Origin: DATFVJ01 sp963851085
Lineage (GTDB): Bacteria > Actinomycetota > Actinomycetes > Streptosporangiales > Streptosporangiaceae
Length of the DNA: 64,000 nt
Assembly: GCA_963851085.1 (NCBI GenBank)
Contig: CAWKNX010000004.1
Location: forward strand, 124,001-188,000
Reading direction: 5' to 3'
Shown: in pieces, positions 17,731 to 27,492 of the stretch
Layout: every line of letters starts with the position of its first letter
Numbering within the stretch: the stretch's first letter is position 1
Program-made: the position numbers and the translations under genes
The notes under the pieces: generated by a model
Database searches by the model: none
What the model was told of the DNA's origin: nothing
The model's input: the letters and a program-made list of their open reading frames with translations, nothing else

Positions 17731-18769
17731 ACCTGGCGGACCGGCGGAGCACGACGGACCAGCCGCGCCACGCGGCTTCGCCATGCCGGCACCAGGCAGC
17801 ACCACGGACGCGCAGGTCAATCACGAACCGCAACAGGCGCAAGACGCCCGCGGCGAGTCCGATCCTGCGGCGGAACTGCTTCCTGATGACGCGCTGATCG
17901 AGATCGGGGAGGAGCAGCGGCAGCTCGCCATTTCCGAGGTGCTTGCCAGGCTGGACCACGAGCTTGTCGGCCTCGTCCCGGTCAAGACACGGGTACGCGA
18001 GATCGCCGCGCTCCTCCTGGTCGACAGGCTGCGCAAACGCTACGGCCTCAGCTCATCGCGCCCGACCCTGCACATGTGCTTCACCGGGAGCCCGGGAACG
18101 GGCAAGACGACGGTCGCGATGCGCATGGCCGAACTGCTCAAGGGGCTCGGTTACCTGCGCAGGGGGCATCTGGTCAGCGTGACCCGTGACGACCTGGTCG
18201 GCGAGTACGTGGGGCATACGGCTCCGAAGACGAAAGGCGTCCTCAAGCGGGCGATGGGTGGCGTACTGCTCATCGACGAGGCCTACTACCTGTACCGGGC
18301 GGAGAACGAGCGTGACTACGGCCAGGAAGCCATCGAGATCCTGCTGCAAGTGATGGAGGCACAGCGCGACGACCTGGTCGTCATCCTCGCTGGTTACCGC
18401 GACCGGATGGACGCGTTCTTCCGCTCGAATCCCGGCATGGCCTCGCGCATCGCCCACCACATCGATTTTCCCGACTTCAGTGCCGACGAGCTCATGCAGA
18501 TCGCCGAGCTCATGGTGGAGCAGGAGCGCTACCGGCTGTCCCCGGAGGCACACCAAGCGTTCAGCGAATACATCGAGCTGCGGATGCGCCAGCCGCGGTT
18601 CGCGAACGCACGCAGCGTCCGCAACGCCATCGACCGGATCCGGCTGCGGCAGGCCAATCGCCTGGTGTCGTCGGGTGCCACGGTCGGCAAGGACGACCTG
18701 ATCCGCCTCGAGGCCGACGACATCAGGCGCAGCCGTGTCTTCACGCAAGGCCTGGGCCGGGACCAGTGA
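17714..18769 (+). CDS. cbbX: CbbX, AAA+ RuBisCO activase
   Basis: 351 aa. After a variable 60-residue N-terminus, the AAA+ core has Walker A GSPGTGKTT (about 128), Walker B GGVLLIDEAYYLY (about 183), a sensor region VVILAGYRDRMD and Arg fingers near NPGMASRI. CbbX threads the C-terminus of the red-type large subunit to remove inhibitory sugar phosphates from the active site and is stimulated by RuBP. The 17-bp overlap with cbbS suggests translational coupling. It is the last gene of the cbbLSX operon. Confidence 0.93.
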   Translation: MTRPAEPGGPAEHDGPAAPRGFAMPAPGSTTDAQVNHEPQQAQDARGESDPAAELLPDDALIEIGEEQRQLAISEVLARLDHELVGLVPVKTRVREIAALLLVDRLRKRYGLSSSRPTLHMCFTGSPGTGKTTVAMRMAELLKGLGYLRRGHLVSVTRDDLVGEYVGHTAPKTKGVLKRAMGGVLLIDEAYYLYRAENERDYGQEAIEILLQVMEAQRDDLVVILAGYRDRMDAFFRSNPGMASRIAHHIDFPDFSADELMQIAELMVEQERYRLSPEAHQAFSEYIELRMRQPRFANARSVRNAIDRIRLRQANRLVSSGATVGKDDLIRLEADDIRRSRVFTQGLGRDQ

Positions 18770-18835
18770 CCGCCGCACCGTGACCAGCCGGTTCGCCGTG
18801 GACGCGATCGGTACGGCTGCCGGGCGCCCGGCGTC

Positions 18836-19870
18836 CTAGAACCGGCCGCCCTCGATGCGCCGGCTGCGCTGAGTCTGGCCGGGCTCGCCGTAGGGGTAGT
18901 CAGGGGTGGGCGGCTCGCTGGCCTGATCGAGCAGCCGCATCTCCTCCGCGCTCAGCCGTACATCGGCGGCCGCCATGTTCTCCTCGAGCTGCCGCAGGGT
19001 CCGTGCACCCAAGATCACGGCCGTGATCGCGGGGCGGCCGAGCAACCAGGCCACCGCGACCTGCGACATGCTCACGCCCCGCCCGTCCGCGACCTTGCGC
19101 ACCGCGTCGAGCACCTGCCACGTTTGCTCGAGGTGACCGCGCTGGTTCCAGATCTTCATACCGAGATCGGCGTTCTCCGCGACCCGGGTGCCGCCCGCGG
19201 GCGGCCGGTCACGCTCATACTTGCCGGTCAGCCAGCCGCTGGCCAGGGGCGACCAGGCCAGGAGCCCGAGGCCTGCTGACTGGCAGGCGGGGACGATCTC
19301 CCATTCGATGGCGCGTGCGAGCAGGTTGTACTGCGGCTGCACCGTCACGGGGCAGGCGAGGTCGTGCGCGTCCGCCACGTCGATCGTCTTCTGCAACTGC
19401 CAGCCGGTGAAGTTCGAAAGACCGACGTAGAGAATCTTCCCCGCGCGCACCGCGTCGTCGAGAAAATGCAGGGTCTCCGCGATGGGTGTCAGGGGATCCC
19501 ACGCGTGCAACTGGTAGAGATCGATCGTGTCCACGTTCAGCCGCCGCAGCGACGCGTCGAGCGCCAAGGCCAGGTGGCGGCGGGACAGCCCGTGCCCATT
19601 CGGCGTCTCGTCGGTGGGAAAGCGGCCCTTGGTCGCGAGCACAACCGTTTCCCGCGCGCCGGGCGTGCTGGCCAGCCAGCGGCCAATGATCTCCTCCGAC
19701 CGGGTGTCGCCATACACGTCGGCCGTATCCACCAGCGTGCCGCCCGCCTCGACGAAGCGGTCAAGCTGGGCCTGCGAGTCCGCCTCGCTTGTCTCGTTGC
19801 CGAAAGTCAGGGTCCCGAGCGCGAGTACCGACACGGCGCATCCGCTGCCACCGAGCAGGCGATATTCCAT
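18836..19870 (-). CDS. Aldo/keto reductase
   Basis: 344 aa from ATG 19870, preceded by GGAGGGAGAA. It is a TIM barrel with NADPH-binding and catalytic elements: Asp and Tyr of VDTADVYGDTRSEEIIG, Lys in VLATKGRF, His in YQLHAWDP, then SNFTGWQLQ and the C-terminal cofactor region ILGARTLRQLEENMAA. It belongs to the YghZ/AKR group that reduces small aldehydes and ketones. It is convergent with cbbX but functionally unrelated as far as can be seen. Confidence 0.92.
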   Translation of the reverse strand: MEYRLLGGSGCAVSVLALGTLTFGNETSEADSQAQLDRFVEAGGTLVDTADVYGDTRSEEIIGRWLASTPGARETVVLATKGRFPTDETPNGHGLSRRHLALALDASLRRLNVDTIDLYQLHAWDPLTPIAETLHFLDDAVRAGKILYVGLSNFTGWQLQKTIDVADAHDLACPVTVQPQYNLLARAIEWEIVPACQSAGLGLLAWSPLASGWLTGKYERDRPPAGGTRVAENADLGMKIWNQRGHLEQTWQVLDAVRKVADGRGVSMSQVAVAWLLGRPAITAVILGARTLRQLEENMAAADVRLSAEEMRLLDQASEPPTPDYPYGEPGQTQRSRRIEGGRF

Positions 19871-19951
19871 GGGTTCTCCCTCCGGCCTGGCCTGACGTGT
19901 TCTCGCCTGCCACCTTAGATGCCGCACCGCCCAGGCGCCGGTCCGGGCACC

Positions 19952-20116
19952 GGCCCAGGCGGCCGGGCCCAGGCGGCCGGGCCCAGGCGGCCGGGCCCAG
20001 GCGGCCGGGCCCAGGCGGCCGGGCCCAGGCGGCCGGCGAGGGGGCCGGGCCCAGGCACCCGGGCTCAGGGGGCCGGCGAGGGGGCCGGGCCCAGGCACCC
20101 GGGCTCAGGCCCGGAC
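19952..20116. repeat. GC-rich tandem repeats upstream of the aldo/keto reductase
   Basis: About six copies of a 14-bp unit (CCCAGGCGGCCGGG) run from 19954 to about 20035. They are followed by two copies of a unit of about 41 bp containing GAGGGGGCCGGGCCCAGG and CACCCGGGCTC. No coding sense. Likely slippage products; many units are self-complementary. Confidence 0.85.
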
Positions 20117-20163
20117 CACTGTCACCAGATCATGATCAATGGCCCGGAGGGCGCTGTATCCCA

Positions 20164-20335
20164 CGGCTGTCAATTTGTACCATCGCCTTTGACCCCACGG
20201 CTGCTTTCATGATCGCGGTAACTTTTCCGCACATATCGCCGAGAAGTTACCGCGATCATGAAGCCCGGCGTTGCCTGGGCCGCGGCCATGGCCCGGATCA
20301 TGATCCATGGCCCGTTGGGCACCGGATCCGTCGCC
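20164..20335. repeat. Dispersed repeat, copy 2 (inverted), with the perfect 57-bp palindrome
   Basis: This is the reverse complement of the element at 503-676, with scattered substitutions. The palindrome is intact (arms 20206-20224 and 20244-20262) and its 19-bp loop is exactly the complement of the loop in copy 1. The flanks also match for about 60 bp on each side, so the mobile or duplicated unit is larger than the hairpin. Confidence 0.85.
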
Positions 20336-20675
20336 CTGCGGGCCATCGTGAGTCTCTCGGCGGCCTGGCGGCAGCACCACATCGATTCGCGGCCGGGCAC
20401 CGTGCCCTGGCAACCCCAGCGGTGGCCCGTTGCTGGGGCTATCACACCGGCAATGGGCCATTGCTGGGGTAGGGGCATCGCGATGGCCATCGCGCCAAGA
20501 GGGGCAGAGGATCTTGAGCAGGCTCTCGATGGTGCCTGTTGACAGTCGTGTTAGCTGGCGGCCTTCGGGCCATCGTAGGCCGTCATGGGCGGGACCGCGT
20601 CGGGGCTCGTGGCTGACTGCGTGGCGGATCCGCCGGATAATTGCGTGGCGGATCCGCCGGATATCGGTCGCGGGC
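20336..20675. other. Spacer with short direct repeats ahead of the epimerase 3' end
   Basis: Contains two related about 22-bp units ending TTGCTGGGG (near 20410-20467) and two exact 21-bp copies of GCGTGGCGGATCCGCCGGAT plus A at 20619-20639 and 20643-20663, each with the palindrome GGCGGATCCGCC. The second pair sits just beyond the epimerase stop codon and may form its terminator. No gene is visible. Confidence 0.55.
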
Positions 20676-21761
20676 TCAGCGGTTCGCGGCGCGCGCCATC
20701 GTGGCCAGCGCCTCACGCGCTGTGTACTTCGGCACCCAGCCAAGGTCACGGCGGGCCCGGGTCGTGTCCATCAGCATCGGGCACCGTGCGGCGTGGACCC
20801 ACTCCGCTTCAGGCGGTGTCCATGGGAGCGCGGCGACCAGCCGGCTCGCGATGCCAACGAGCTCGTGTGGGACAGGCACGGAGTAGGCGCCGACCGCGGT
20901 TGCCAGGTCCGCGATGGTGATCTCCCCCTCCCCCGCGAGGTTGTAGGCGCCGGGTGGCCCGGCACCGAGGGTGGCGGCGAGCACGGCAGTTGCGACATCC
21001 TCCTCGTGCACGAGCTGGATGGGCACGCCGGGGTTCGGCAGGACGGGCCGCAGGCCCGGCAGCCGCCCGAGCAGGCCGCGGATAGGCGCCGGCAGCCACG
21101 CCACCTCGGGCTCGAGCCGCAGTTCGCTGATCAGCAGCGCCGAATCGGGCCCGACCACGACGCAAGGCCGCAACACGTACACCTGCATGCCCCGGCCGGC
21201 CGTCACCTCAGCCAGCGCCGCCTCGCACTCCGCCTTATGCGCGGAGTAGTAGTGCTCAGGCGATCCACGGGGCGGGACGTCCTCGGTCAGCGGCGCCGGA
21301 TTTGCGGAATGGTAGCCGTATGCCGCGAGTGAGGACGTGTAGACAAGGCGGTATGGGCGGTCCGCGGCGACGGTCGCCTCGAAGACATTGCGGCTGCCGC
21401 CCACGTTGATCTTGCGGCTCTGGTCGCGCGCGCCGACGATGGCGAACGCGAGGTGGACGACTACGTCGGCGTCGGCGACGAACTTGTCAACCGCTGCGCG
21501 GTCGACAACGTCGCCTTGACAGTATTCGGTCTTGTGCCAGCCGAGGGCGGCAGGATCCAGCGGCCTGCGAGCCATGCCGAGGATGCGATCAACCCGGTCA
21601 TCGCATTCAAGCGCGCGGATCACCGATCTGCCGATAGCGCCAGTAGGCCCCGTCACCGCGACCGTGAGACCGGTCGCGGGACGTCGCCGCGGCCGGCGCG
21701 CCTTCGCCGCTTTGTGCTCACCTGGACCATCCGGTGCCGGTTCAGCCGGTTGAGAGCTCAT
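20676..21761 (-). CDS. NAD-dependent epimerase/dehydratase (extended SDR)
   Basis: 361 aa with a basic N-terminal extension of about 30 residues. Rossmann motif VAVTGPTGAIG (TGxxGxxG) near residue 35, DVVDRA adenine-ring region, substrate Ser region VYTSSLAAYGY, and catalytic Tyr-Lys in HYYSAHKAE near residue 170. The C-terminal half is the variable sugar or substrate lobe. Such enzymes modify nucleotide sugars or act as reductases; the substrate is unknown. It stands alone, with a long spacer on both sides. Confidence 0.88.
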   Translation of the reverse strand: MSSQPAEPAPDGPGEHKAAKARRPRRRPATGLTVAVTGPTGAIGRSVIRALECDDRVDRILGMARRPLDPAALGWHKTEYCQGDVVDRAAVDKFVADADVVVHLAFAIVGARDQSRKINVGGSRNVFEATVAADRPYRLVYTSSLAAYGYHSANPAPLTEDVPPRGSPEHYYSAHKAECEAALAEVTAGRGMQVYVLRPCVVVGPDSALLISELRLEPEVAWLPAPIRGLLGRLPGLRPVLPNPGVPIQLVHEEDVATAVLAATLGAGPPGAYNLAGEGEITIADLATAVGAYSVPVPHELVGIASRLVAALPWTPPEAEWVHAARCPMLMDTTRARRDLGWVPKYTAREALATMARAANR

Positions 21762-22351
21762 GGATGCCTACCTCCCGATTGCCACATATCGTGCGCGGCG
21801 AAGCCCTCCGGCGGCAGGGCCGTTGGTCACCAGGGAAGTACCTATTGCGGAGCCGCTGTCGCGCTGCGCCGTGGCCTGCGCGCCGCCGCTCAAATGCCGT
21901 ACCCGGGCGCTGTTACCGAGCGCGGTTTACCTGGTGCTGTTACGTCGGCGCTGTTGTCTCAGCGCCGGACCTGGCCGCTGTGCCGCGGCCAGCGTGGCAT
22001 GGCCGCACAGGTTCACTCTCATCTGGGCGCTGCGGGTTGTCTCGGCGCTCTCATCTCGGTGCCGGTACCTCGGCGCCGAGAACTTGGTGCCGAGAACTTG
22101 GTGCCGGAACCTGGCCCTGTTACCTGGACGCCGCCACCAGCGCGCTGTCACCGGGCGCGCCGGTGGCTTGCCTGCCTGAATGCCAGCCTCCGAGCATGAT
22201 CACAGGGCGCATCACCCGGCTTGGGTGGTGCCGTCGCCGCCTTGTGACGACACCCTGGGATGTAGACGGCCGGGTTCGGGCCCATGTCCACCATCTGTCA
22301 CGTGGTCCATGGGAGCCGACCAGCTAGCAAAGAAAAAGAAAGAGGCGAGAC
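21762..22351. other. 590-bp spacer with degenerate repeats
   Basis: No convincing gene. It holds loosely repeated words such as GAACTTGGTGCCGAGAACTT (22079-22110) and several TTACCTGG/GCTGTTAC blocks. Promoters for the divergent genes on either side must lie here, but no clear -10/-35 boxes stand out. Confidence 0.4.
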
Positions 22352-22900
22352 ATGGCGATCGGACCGGTGCAGCTTCTGGTGCTGGGGTTCAATCATCCCA
22401 ATTTCCACGGTGAGATCATCGCGGAACTGGAGCGGCTGCGCGAGAGCGACACGGTGCGCGTGATCGACTCGCTGGCCGTCTACAAGGACGCGGACGGCGA
22501 AATTGAGGTCGAGCACCTCAGCAACCTTTCCGAGCAGGAGGCGATCGAGCTCGGCACCAAGATCGGCGCGCTCATCGGCCTGGGTATCGAGGGCGAGGAG
22601 GGCATGGAGGCCGGCGCGGCCATAGGCGCGGAGGAGGCTGCAGAAGAGGGCATCGACATACTCGGCGGGGCTGAGGAGTGGGATGTGCTCGAAGACATCC
22701 CGAACGACTCCGCCGCGGCGCTCATCCTGCTCGAGCACCACTGGGCGGTGCCGCTGCGGGATGCGATCGCCCGGGCGGGCGGCTTCCGCCTGGGCGACGG
22801 ATTCATCAGCCCGCTCGATCTCGTCGAGATCGGGCTAATGTCGGCCGAGGACGCCAAGGAGCTTCACGCCATGGAGACCTCAGCCGCCGCCAAATCATGA
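22352..22900 (+). CDS. DUF1269/DUF6325-like protein
   Basis: 182 aa with GAGGCGAGAC before ATG 22352. The N-terminal half (GPVQLLVLGFNHPNFHGEI...VRVIDSLAVYKDADGEIEV) is a ferredoxin-like alpha/beta module. The middle (about 70-100) is a Gly/Glu/Ala-rich stretch (GIEGEEGMEAGAAIGAEEAA) where relatives have a glycine-zipper membrane segment. The C-terminal part (LEHHWAVPLRDAIARAGG) is typical of the family. Function is unknown; relatives occur near stress genes. Confidence 0.75.
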   Translation: MAIGPVQLLVLGFNHPNFHGEIIAELERLRESDTVRVIDSLAVYKDADGEIEVEHLSNLSEQEAIELGTKIGALIGLGIEGEEGMEAGAAIGAEEAAEEGIDILGGAEEWDVLEDIPNDSAAALILLEHHWAVPLRDAIARAGGFRLGDGFISPLDLVEIGLMSAEDAKELHAMETSAAAKS

Positions 22901-23509
22901 CCGCGCACCATCGCAGCACACTGGAGGCATGAGATGATCGGATGTCGCAGGGTCGCACGACGCACTGGGCGGCGCACCGCACGGCGCGTATCTCGCAGGT
23001 AACGGTTCGCAGGCCGGGTGAATCTCACCCGGTGGGCTTCCCGTCGCCAGGATTCTGGCAGGCGCGGGGTTGCCTCGCATCACTCCGCGCCTATCCGCCG
23101 CCGTATGTGACGGATTCCGCGAGCCGACCGGGCCCCCATCTGCCGGTGGGACGGCGTGCGCGGCCGGTGGGACGGAGCGTTCACCCGCCGCTGCCAGGCT
23201 CCTCGCCCGCCGGGAGAAGGCCCCCATACGCCTGGACGGCGCGCCAGGTGGCAGCCGTCAGGGCCCTATCAGCCCGGGGACGACCCCCCGAACCCTCGCT
23301 GCGCCCGAAAGGGCGCGGCACGCGGCAGCCGTCTGGGCCCTGCCAGCCCGGGGACGACCCCGCAACACCCGCATGCGCCTACAGCACGCCACGCGGCAGC
23401 CGTTGGCCTCGATCCCGTGCGGTAACCCAGTTGAGGTTGGGCCCGCTCGCCGGGAATCGAGGTCAGGGATTTTGGCGTTTGTCGGGTTCGCAAGGTGAGC
23501 CACCCGCGG
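22901..23509. other. 600-bp spacer with tandem repeats
   Basis: No credible gene. From about 23238 to 23410 there are two and a half copies of a unit of about 73 bp containing GGCAGCCGTC, CAGCCCGGGGACGACCCC and GCGCC. The same words occur near 30700-30770, so this is part of a dispersed GC-rich repeat family. Confidence 0.55.
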
Positions 23510-25621
23510 TCACCGGGCGAGCGCGCGTTCCTCGCCGAGTTCGTCCGGCGCCAGGTCAGGCCTGCGTGCGAGCTTGCTCGGCCACCACATCCACCCGCCG
23601 ACGTCCAGATTGAGCGCGGTGACAAGCACGGACCGCACGACAATGGTGTCGAGCAGCACGCCAAACGCGACTGTGAAGCCCAGCTCGGCCAGGAAGGTCA
23701 CCGGAAGCGTGCCCAGGACAGCGAAGGTGCCCGCGAGCACGAAGCCGGCCGAGGTGATCACCCCGCCGGTCGCGGCCAGCCCGACGAGCGCGCCGCGCTT
23801 GGCGCCGCGGCGGTTCGCTTCCTCTCGCACCCGGGTCATCAGGAAGATGTTGTAGTCGATGCCGAGTGCGACGAGGAACACGAACACGAACAGCGGGAAC
23901 GCGGTATCCGCGCCGCCGAATCTGAAGACGTGGTTGAAGACGACCGCGCTCACGCCAAGCGCGGCGGCGAACGAAAGCACCACCGTGGCGGTCAGGATCA
24001 AAGGCGCCACGAGCGCCCGCAGCAGCAACCCGAGAATGACGAACACCACGACCAGGATGAGCGGGATGATGACGGTACGGTCGTGCGCAGCCGCACGTTC
24101 CACGTCCAAGTTGATCGCTGTGTTGCCACCGACAATGGCGTCAGCGCCCGTAACCGCGTGGACCGCGGTCCGGACGCGGCCGATGGTGTCATACGCGGCC
24201 TGGCTGTCCGGTGCCGAGGCCAGCGTTCCCTCGAGGTAGGCGTGTCCCGCGCGGACCGCCGGCCGGGTCACGCTGTCGATCCCCTTGGTGGCGCTGAATG
24301 CGGACCGCAGCGGCGTGATCGCACTGGCATTGCCGATCACGACGACGGGCTGGCCTGCACCGGCCGGGAAATGGCGGGCGAGCACGGTTGCGCCGACAAC
24401 GGAGTCGGGGTGGCCGCGGAAAGACTGCTCGTTGGTCAGGCCGCTCGCCTTCAGGCCGGTCAGCCCGAGCGCCATCACGCCGAGCACCAGGGCGGTCGTG
24501 ATCCACACGAGCCGTGGCCGCGGAGCGATGCTCCGGCCGACGCGGGCCCACAGCCCACGGCTTGTCGGCTCCTCAGAACCGTAGGCCGGCCGAACCGGCC
24601 AGAAAACCCACCGGCCGAATATCACCAGCAGCGCTGGCAGCAGGGTGATCATGGCCAGCAGGCCGACGCCGACACCAATCGCGAGCACGGGTCCCAGGCC
24701 CTTGGTGGAGTTCAGTTCCGCGGCGAGCAGTGTCAGGAGCGCGAGGATGACGGTGCACGCGCTCGCGATAATCGCCGGGCCCGCCCTGCGCAGCGCTACG
24801 GCCATGGCCCGATGCCGGCTCTCGTGACGGCGCAGTTCCTCCCGATATCGCGCGACAAGCAACAGCGCGTAGTCGGTGCCCGCACCGAAGACAAGCACGT
24901 ACAAAATGCCAGCGCTCTGCGCGTTGACGGTCAGGCCCGCGTGCGCGGCGAGCAGGTAGATGACCGCCTGGGCTGTTGTCAGTGCCACACCCGCTGAGAT
25001 CACCGGCAGCAGCCAAAGCACCGGGCTTCTGTAGGTGATCAGCAAGATCACGATGACGACGGTCAACGTCGCGTACAGCAGCGTACTGTCGATGCCCTTG
25101 AACGCCTTCGCCGAGTCGGCGGCAGACCCGAGCGGACCGGTGATGTGCGAGGTCAAGCCGTTCGCGTTCGCCTGGGCGATCGTGCGAAGGGAATCAGCCG
25201 CCTTGCCCGCGCCGTTCCAGCCCTTCTGGCCCAGGTTGACGGCCACGATGGCCTCGAACGCCTTGCCGTCGCTTGCCGGGAACGGGCCTGCCACGCCGCT
25301 GGCGCCGACGCCTTGGACCCCGGCGAAGCTCTTGGCATCCGCGACTGCCTTCGTCCTGTCCGCGGCGGTGAGACCGGTGCCGCGCTCGTAGACCACGACG
25401 GCGGGGAACACGTTGGGCGACTCGAAGCGTGCCTGCAGGTCAAGGACCTTGGTCGAATCAGCGTTCGCCGGCAGCCAGGACTTCGCGTCGTTCTTCTCCG
25501 CGCCGGTGAGCTTCCCCGCCAGTGGCCCGGCCACAACGACCACGACCACCCAGAAGCCCACGACCAGCCACTTGGTCCAGCGCCCACCCGGAATGCCGGC
25601 CATTCTGTTTCCTGCACTCAT
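23510..25621 (-). CDS. MMPL/RND-family transporter
   Basis: 703 aa from ATG 25621 (GGGGGAACCAG upstream). TM1 is WLVVGFWVVVVVVAGPLAG (about 16-34). There are two large extracellular loops, each after TM1 and TM7, and the proton-relay segments GTDYALLLVARYREE and GIDYNIFLMTRVREE typical of MMPL proteins. The two halves are duplicated RND modules. Actinobacterial MMPLs export lipids or small toxic molecules across the inner membrane using the proton gradient. The substrate is unknown; the WS/DGAT gene nearby makes a lipid plausible, but the two are not in one operon. Confidence 0.9.
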   Translation of the reverse strand: MSAGNRMAGIPGGRWTKWLVVGFWVVVVVVAGPLAGKLTGAEKNDAKSWLPANADSTKVLDLQARFESPNVFPAVVVYERGTGLTAADRTKAVADAKSFAGVQGVGASGVAGPFPASDGKAFEAIVAVNLGQKGWNGAGKAADSLRTIAQANANGLTSHITGPLGSAADSAKAFKGIDSTLLYATLTVVIVILLITYRSPVLWLLPVISAGVALTTAQAVIYLLAAHAGLTVNAQSAGILYVLVFGAGTDYALLLVARYREELRRHESRHRAMAVALRRAGPAIIASACTVILALLTLLAAELNSTKGLGPVLAIGVGVGLLAMITLLPALLVIFGRWVFWPVRPAYGSEEPTSRGLWARVGRSIAPRPRLVWITTALVLGVMALGLTGLKASGLTNEQSFRGHPDSVVGATVLARHFPAGAGQPVVVIGNASAITPLRSAFSATKGIDSVTRPAVRAGHAYLEGTLASAPDSQAAYDTIGRVRTAVHAVTGADAIVGGNTAINLDVERAAAHDRTVIIPLILVVVFVILGLLLRALVAPLILTATVVLSFAAALGVSAVVFNHVFRFGGADTAFPLFVFVFLVALGIDYNIFLMTRVREEANRRGAKRGALVGLAATGGVITSAGFVLAGTFAVLGTLPVTFLAELGFTVAFGVLLDTIVVRSVLVTALNLDVGGWMWWPSKLARRPDLAPDELGEERALAR

Positions 25622-25760
25622 CTGGTTCCCCCGGCGTCGCAACTGCCTGGCGATTCATGTCATCGCACCTAATCCCGCACGGTAGCGGGCGGGTACGACA
25701 AGTTGATTTAACGGGGGCGGCAGGCCCGACGTGACACACCAGCGCATCCGCGTGGTGTCG

Positions 25761-26011
25761 TCACGTCAGCTTGCTTGCCAGGTCGTTGGCACGAAACCTG
25801 AGTGCCTCCGCCTTCGGCCCGGGCGCGGCCTCGGCCACAGGCGCGGCGAGTTCCGACACGAGAGCGGCGAGCGCGGCGATGTCGTGGCTGGGCTCTTGGA
25901 TCTTGATCTGCGCGAAGGGGAACGCCACGTTCACCTTCGTCGTCGGCACGACCTTGCCGGTGCCTTCCCGGCCGCCGAGCCGTCGAGCTCTCCCGCGTCA
26001 CTCTCGCCCAT
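25761..26011 (-). pseudogene. Small conserved-looking protein gene, apparently frameshifted
   Basis: ATG 26011 has an ideal AGGAGGACGGAAC site and encodes MGESDAGELDGSAAGK. A one-base shift near 25965 joins it to the frame that reads TTKVNVAFPFAQIKIQEPSH and ends at 25761. Together they would make a protein of about 83 aa that looks coding throughout. Without the shift, only a GTG start at 25949 without a ribosome-binding site remains. Function is unknown. Confidence 0.45.
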
Positions 26012-26043
26012 GTTCCGTCCTCCTGACCGCTCCAGTTTCCTGG

Positions 26044-27492
26044 CTACCGGCCGCTGCGGGCGGAGTCCTTGGTCCCGGAGCGGACGCACATCATGAGGCG
26101 GCGGCAGGCTTTGCAGCCGGCCGAGCGCTCCCTGAGCTCGGCCACGCCGCGGGCGATCCCCTCGGTGAACACATCGAGGTCGGGCGCGGCATCGAATTCG
26201 GCGGTGACGCCGAAAGAGAAGAGGTCCAGGTAGGAAAAGATCGCGATCGAGATCCGCACGTTGTCGCCGATAGGCACATAGGGGTACACCGCCACCATCT
26301 GGCGGCCGAGGATGAACAGCGGGAACCGTGGTCCAGGCACGTTCGTGGTCACCGTCTGGACCAGGGGCTGAGGTAGCCGGAATCCAGCCCGGGTACCCAG
26401 CGCGAGCAGCGTGGGAGCGGCGAAGCCGAGCATTTCGGTGAGAAGCTCGGCACCAACCGCCTGATGCGTCCGCTTGAGGTCGTCCATCTGCTCGCGCAGC
26501 AGCGCCAGCCGCCTGACCGGGTCGGGCTCACCGACCGGCAGGTTGGCGAGGACCGCTGATACGCGGTTGGTGGTCATGCCGTGCTCGGTGTCCGCTCGCA
26601 CCGATACCGGTACCAAAGAACGCACGACCAGGCCTTCCTCCAGTTCGCCACGAGCTTCGAGTAGATCGCGGAACCCGCGCGTGATCGCGGCGAGCACCAC
26701 GTCGTTGACCGTGCCACCCATCGCGCGGCGGATCTCCTTGACCTCGCTCAGGCTCGCCGTACTCCAGGCCCATCGCCGATGTGGGCCGATCGGGCCGTTC
26801 AGCGAGCTCACCGCGCGGGTGGTGAGCCGTCGCACGCTTGAGGTCAGCCCGAGACCGAACCCAAGCAACTGCCATGGCGTGCGCAGCCGCTGAAGAAGAA
26901 CGGCGGGCACGCTCGCCAGTTCACTGAGCGGGTGGGTAATACTGTCGCGGAGCCCACCTGCCATCAGGGAAACGGTGGACGGCCCGGGCTCGGGTTTCCA
27001 GGGCACCGGGTTGGCCGGCTTCGCATCGGGTCCGAGATCGAACACGACCGTCATCAGATCCGTGCCTCCGATGCCGTCCACCATGCAGTGGTGCACCTTC
27101 GAGATCAGAGCCCAGCGGCCACCCTCCAGGCCCTCGAGGAGCCACGCCTCCCACAGCGGCCTGGCGCGGTCAAGACGCCGTGCGAAGATCTTGGCGGCCA
27201 GCGTGCGCAACTGCTCCTGCCCACCCGGCACGGGTACAGCGGCGTGCCGCACGTGATAGGTGATCTCGAAGTGCTCGTCGTCCACCCACACCGGGCGGAA
27301 GATCTGGAGTGGCATCGTCCGCACAAGCTGGCGATAGCGGGGCACCAGGTGAAGTTTCGCGGAGAGCAGCCGCACGAGGTCGTTGTAGGCGGGCGCGGGA
27401 CCCTCGAACACGGCAAGAGAGCCCAGATGCATGGGGACGTTCTGATGCTCGACGAAGAAGAACCCGGCGTCCAGCGTGCTCATCCGCTCCAT
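26044..27492 (-). CDS. WS/DGAT-family O-acyltransferase (wax ester synthase / diacylglycerol acyltransferase)
   Basis: 482 aa. The catalytic HHxxxDG motif is present as HHCMVDG (about residue 136). The start MERMSTLDAGFFFVEHQNVPMHLGSL and the C-terminal region TNVPGPRFPLFILGRQM...YPYVPIGDNVRISIAIFSYLD are characteristic of the family. These enzymes join acyl-CoA to glycerol lipids or fatty alcohols at the membrane surface to make storage triacylglycerol or wax ester. ATG 27492 has GGGAAGGG upstream. The spacer 27493-27893 contains short degenerate repeats (CGTTTTCAT.CGC). Confidence 0.92.
   Translation of the reverse strand: MERMSTLDAGFFFVEHQNVPMHLGSLAVFEGPAPAYNDLVRLLSAKLHLVPRYRQLVRTMPLQIFRPVWVDDEHFEITYHVRHAAVPVPGGQEQLRTLAAKIFARRLDRARPLWEAWLLEGLEGGRWALISKVHHCMVDGIGGTDLMTVVFDLGPDAKPANPVPWKPEPGPSTVSLMAGGLRDSITHPLSELASVPAVLLQRLRTPWQLLGFGLGLTSSVRRLTTRAVSSLNGPIGPHRRWAWSTASLSEVKEIRRAMGGTVNDVVLAAITRGFRDLLEARGELEEGLVVRSLVPVSVRADTEHGMTTNRVSAVLANLPVGEPDPVRRLALLREQMDDLKRTHQAVGAELLTEMLGFAAPTLLALGTRAGFRLPQPLVQTVTTNVPGPRFPLFILGRQMVAVYPYVPIGDNVRISIAIFSYLDLFSFGVTAEFDAAPDLDVFTEGIARGVAELRERSAGCKACRRLMMCVRSGTKDSARSGR

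Noticed and set aside
22942..23613. 223-aa plus-strand frame in the repeat spacer
   Set aside because: Text is compositionally biased and built on tandem repeats, and its end overlaps the MMPL gene on the other strand.
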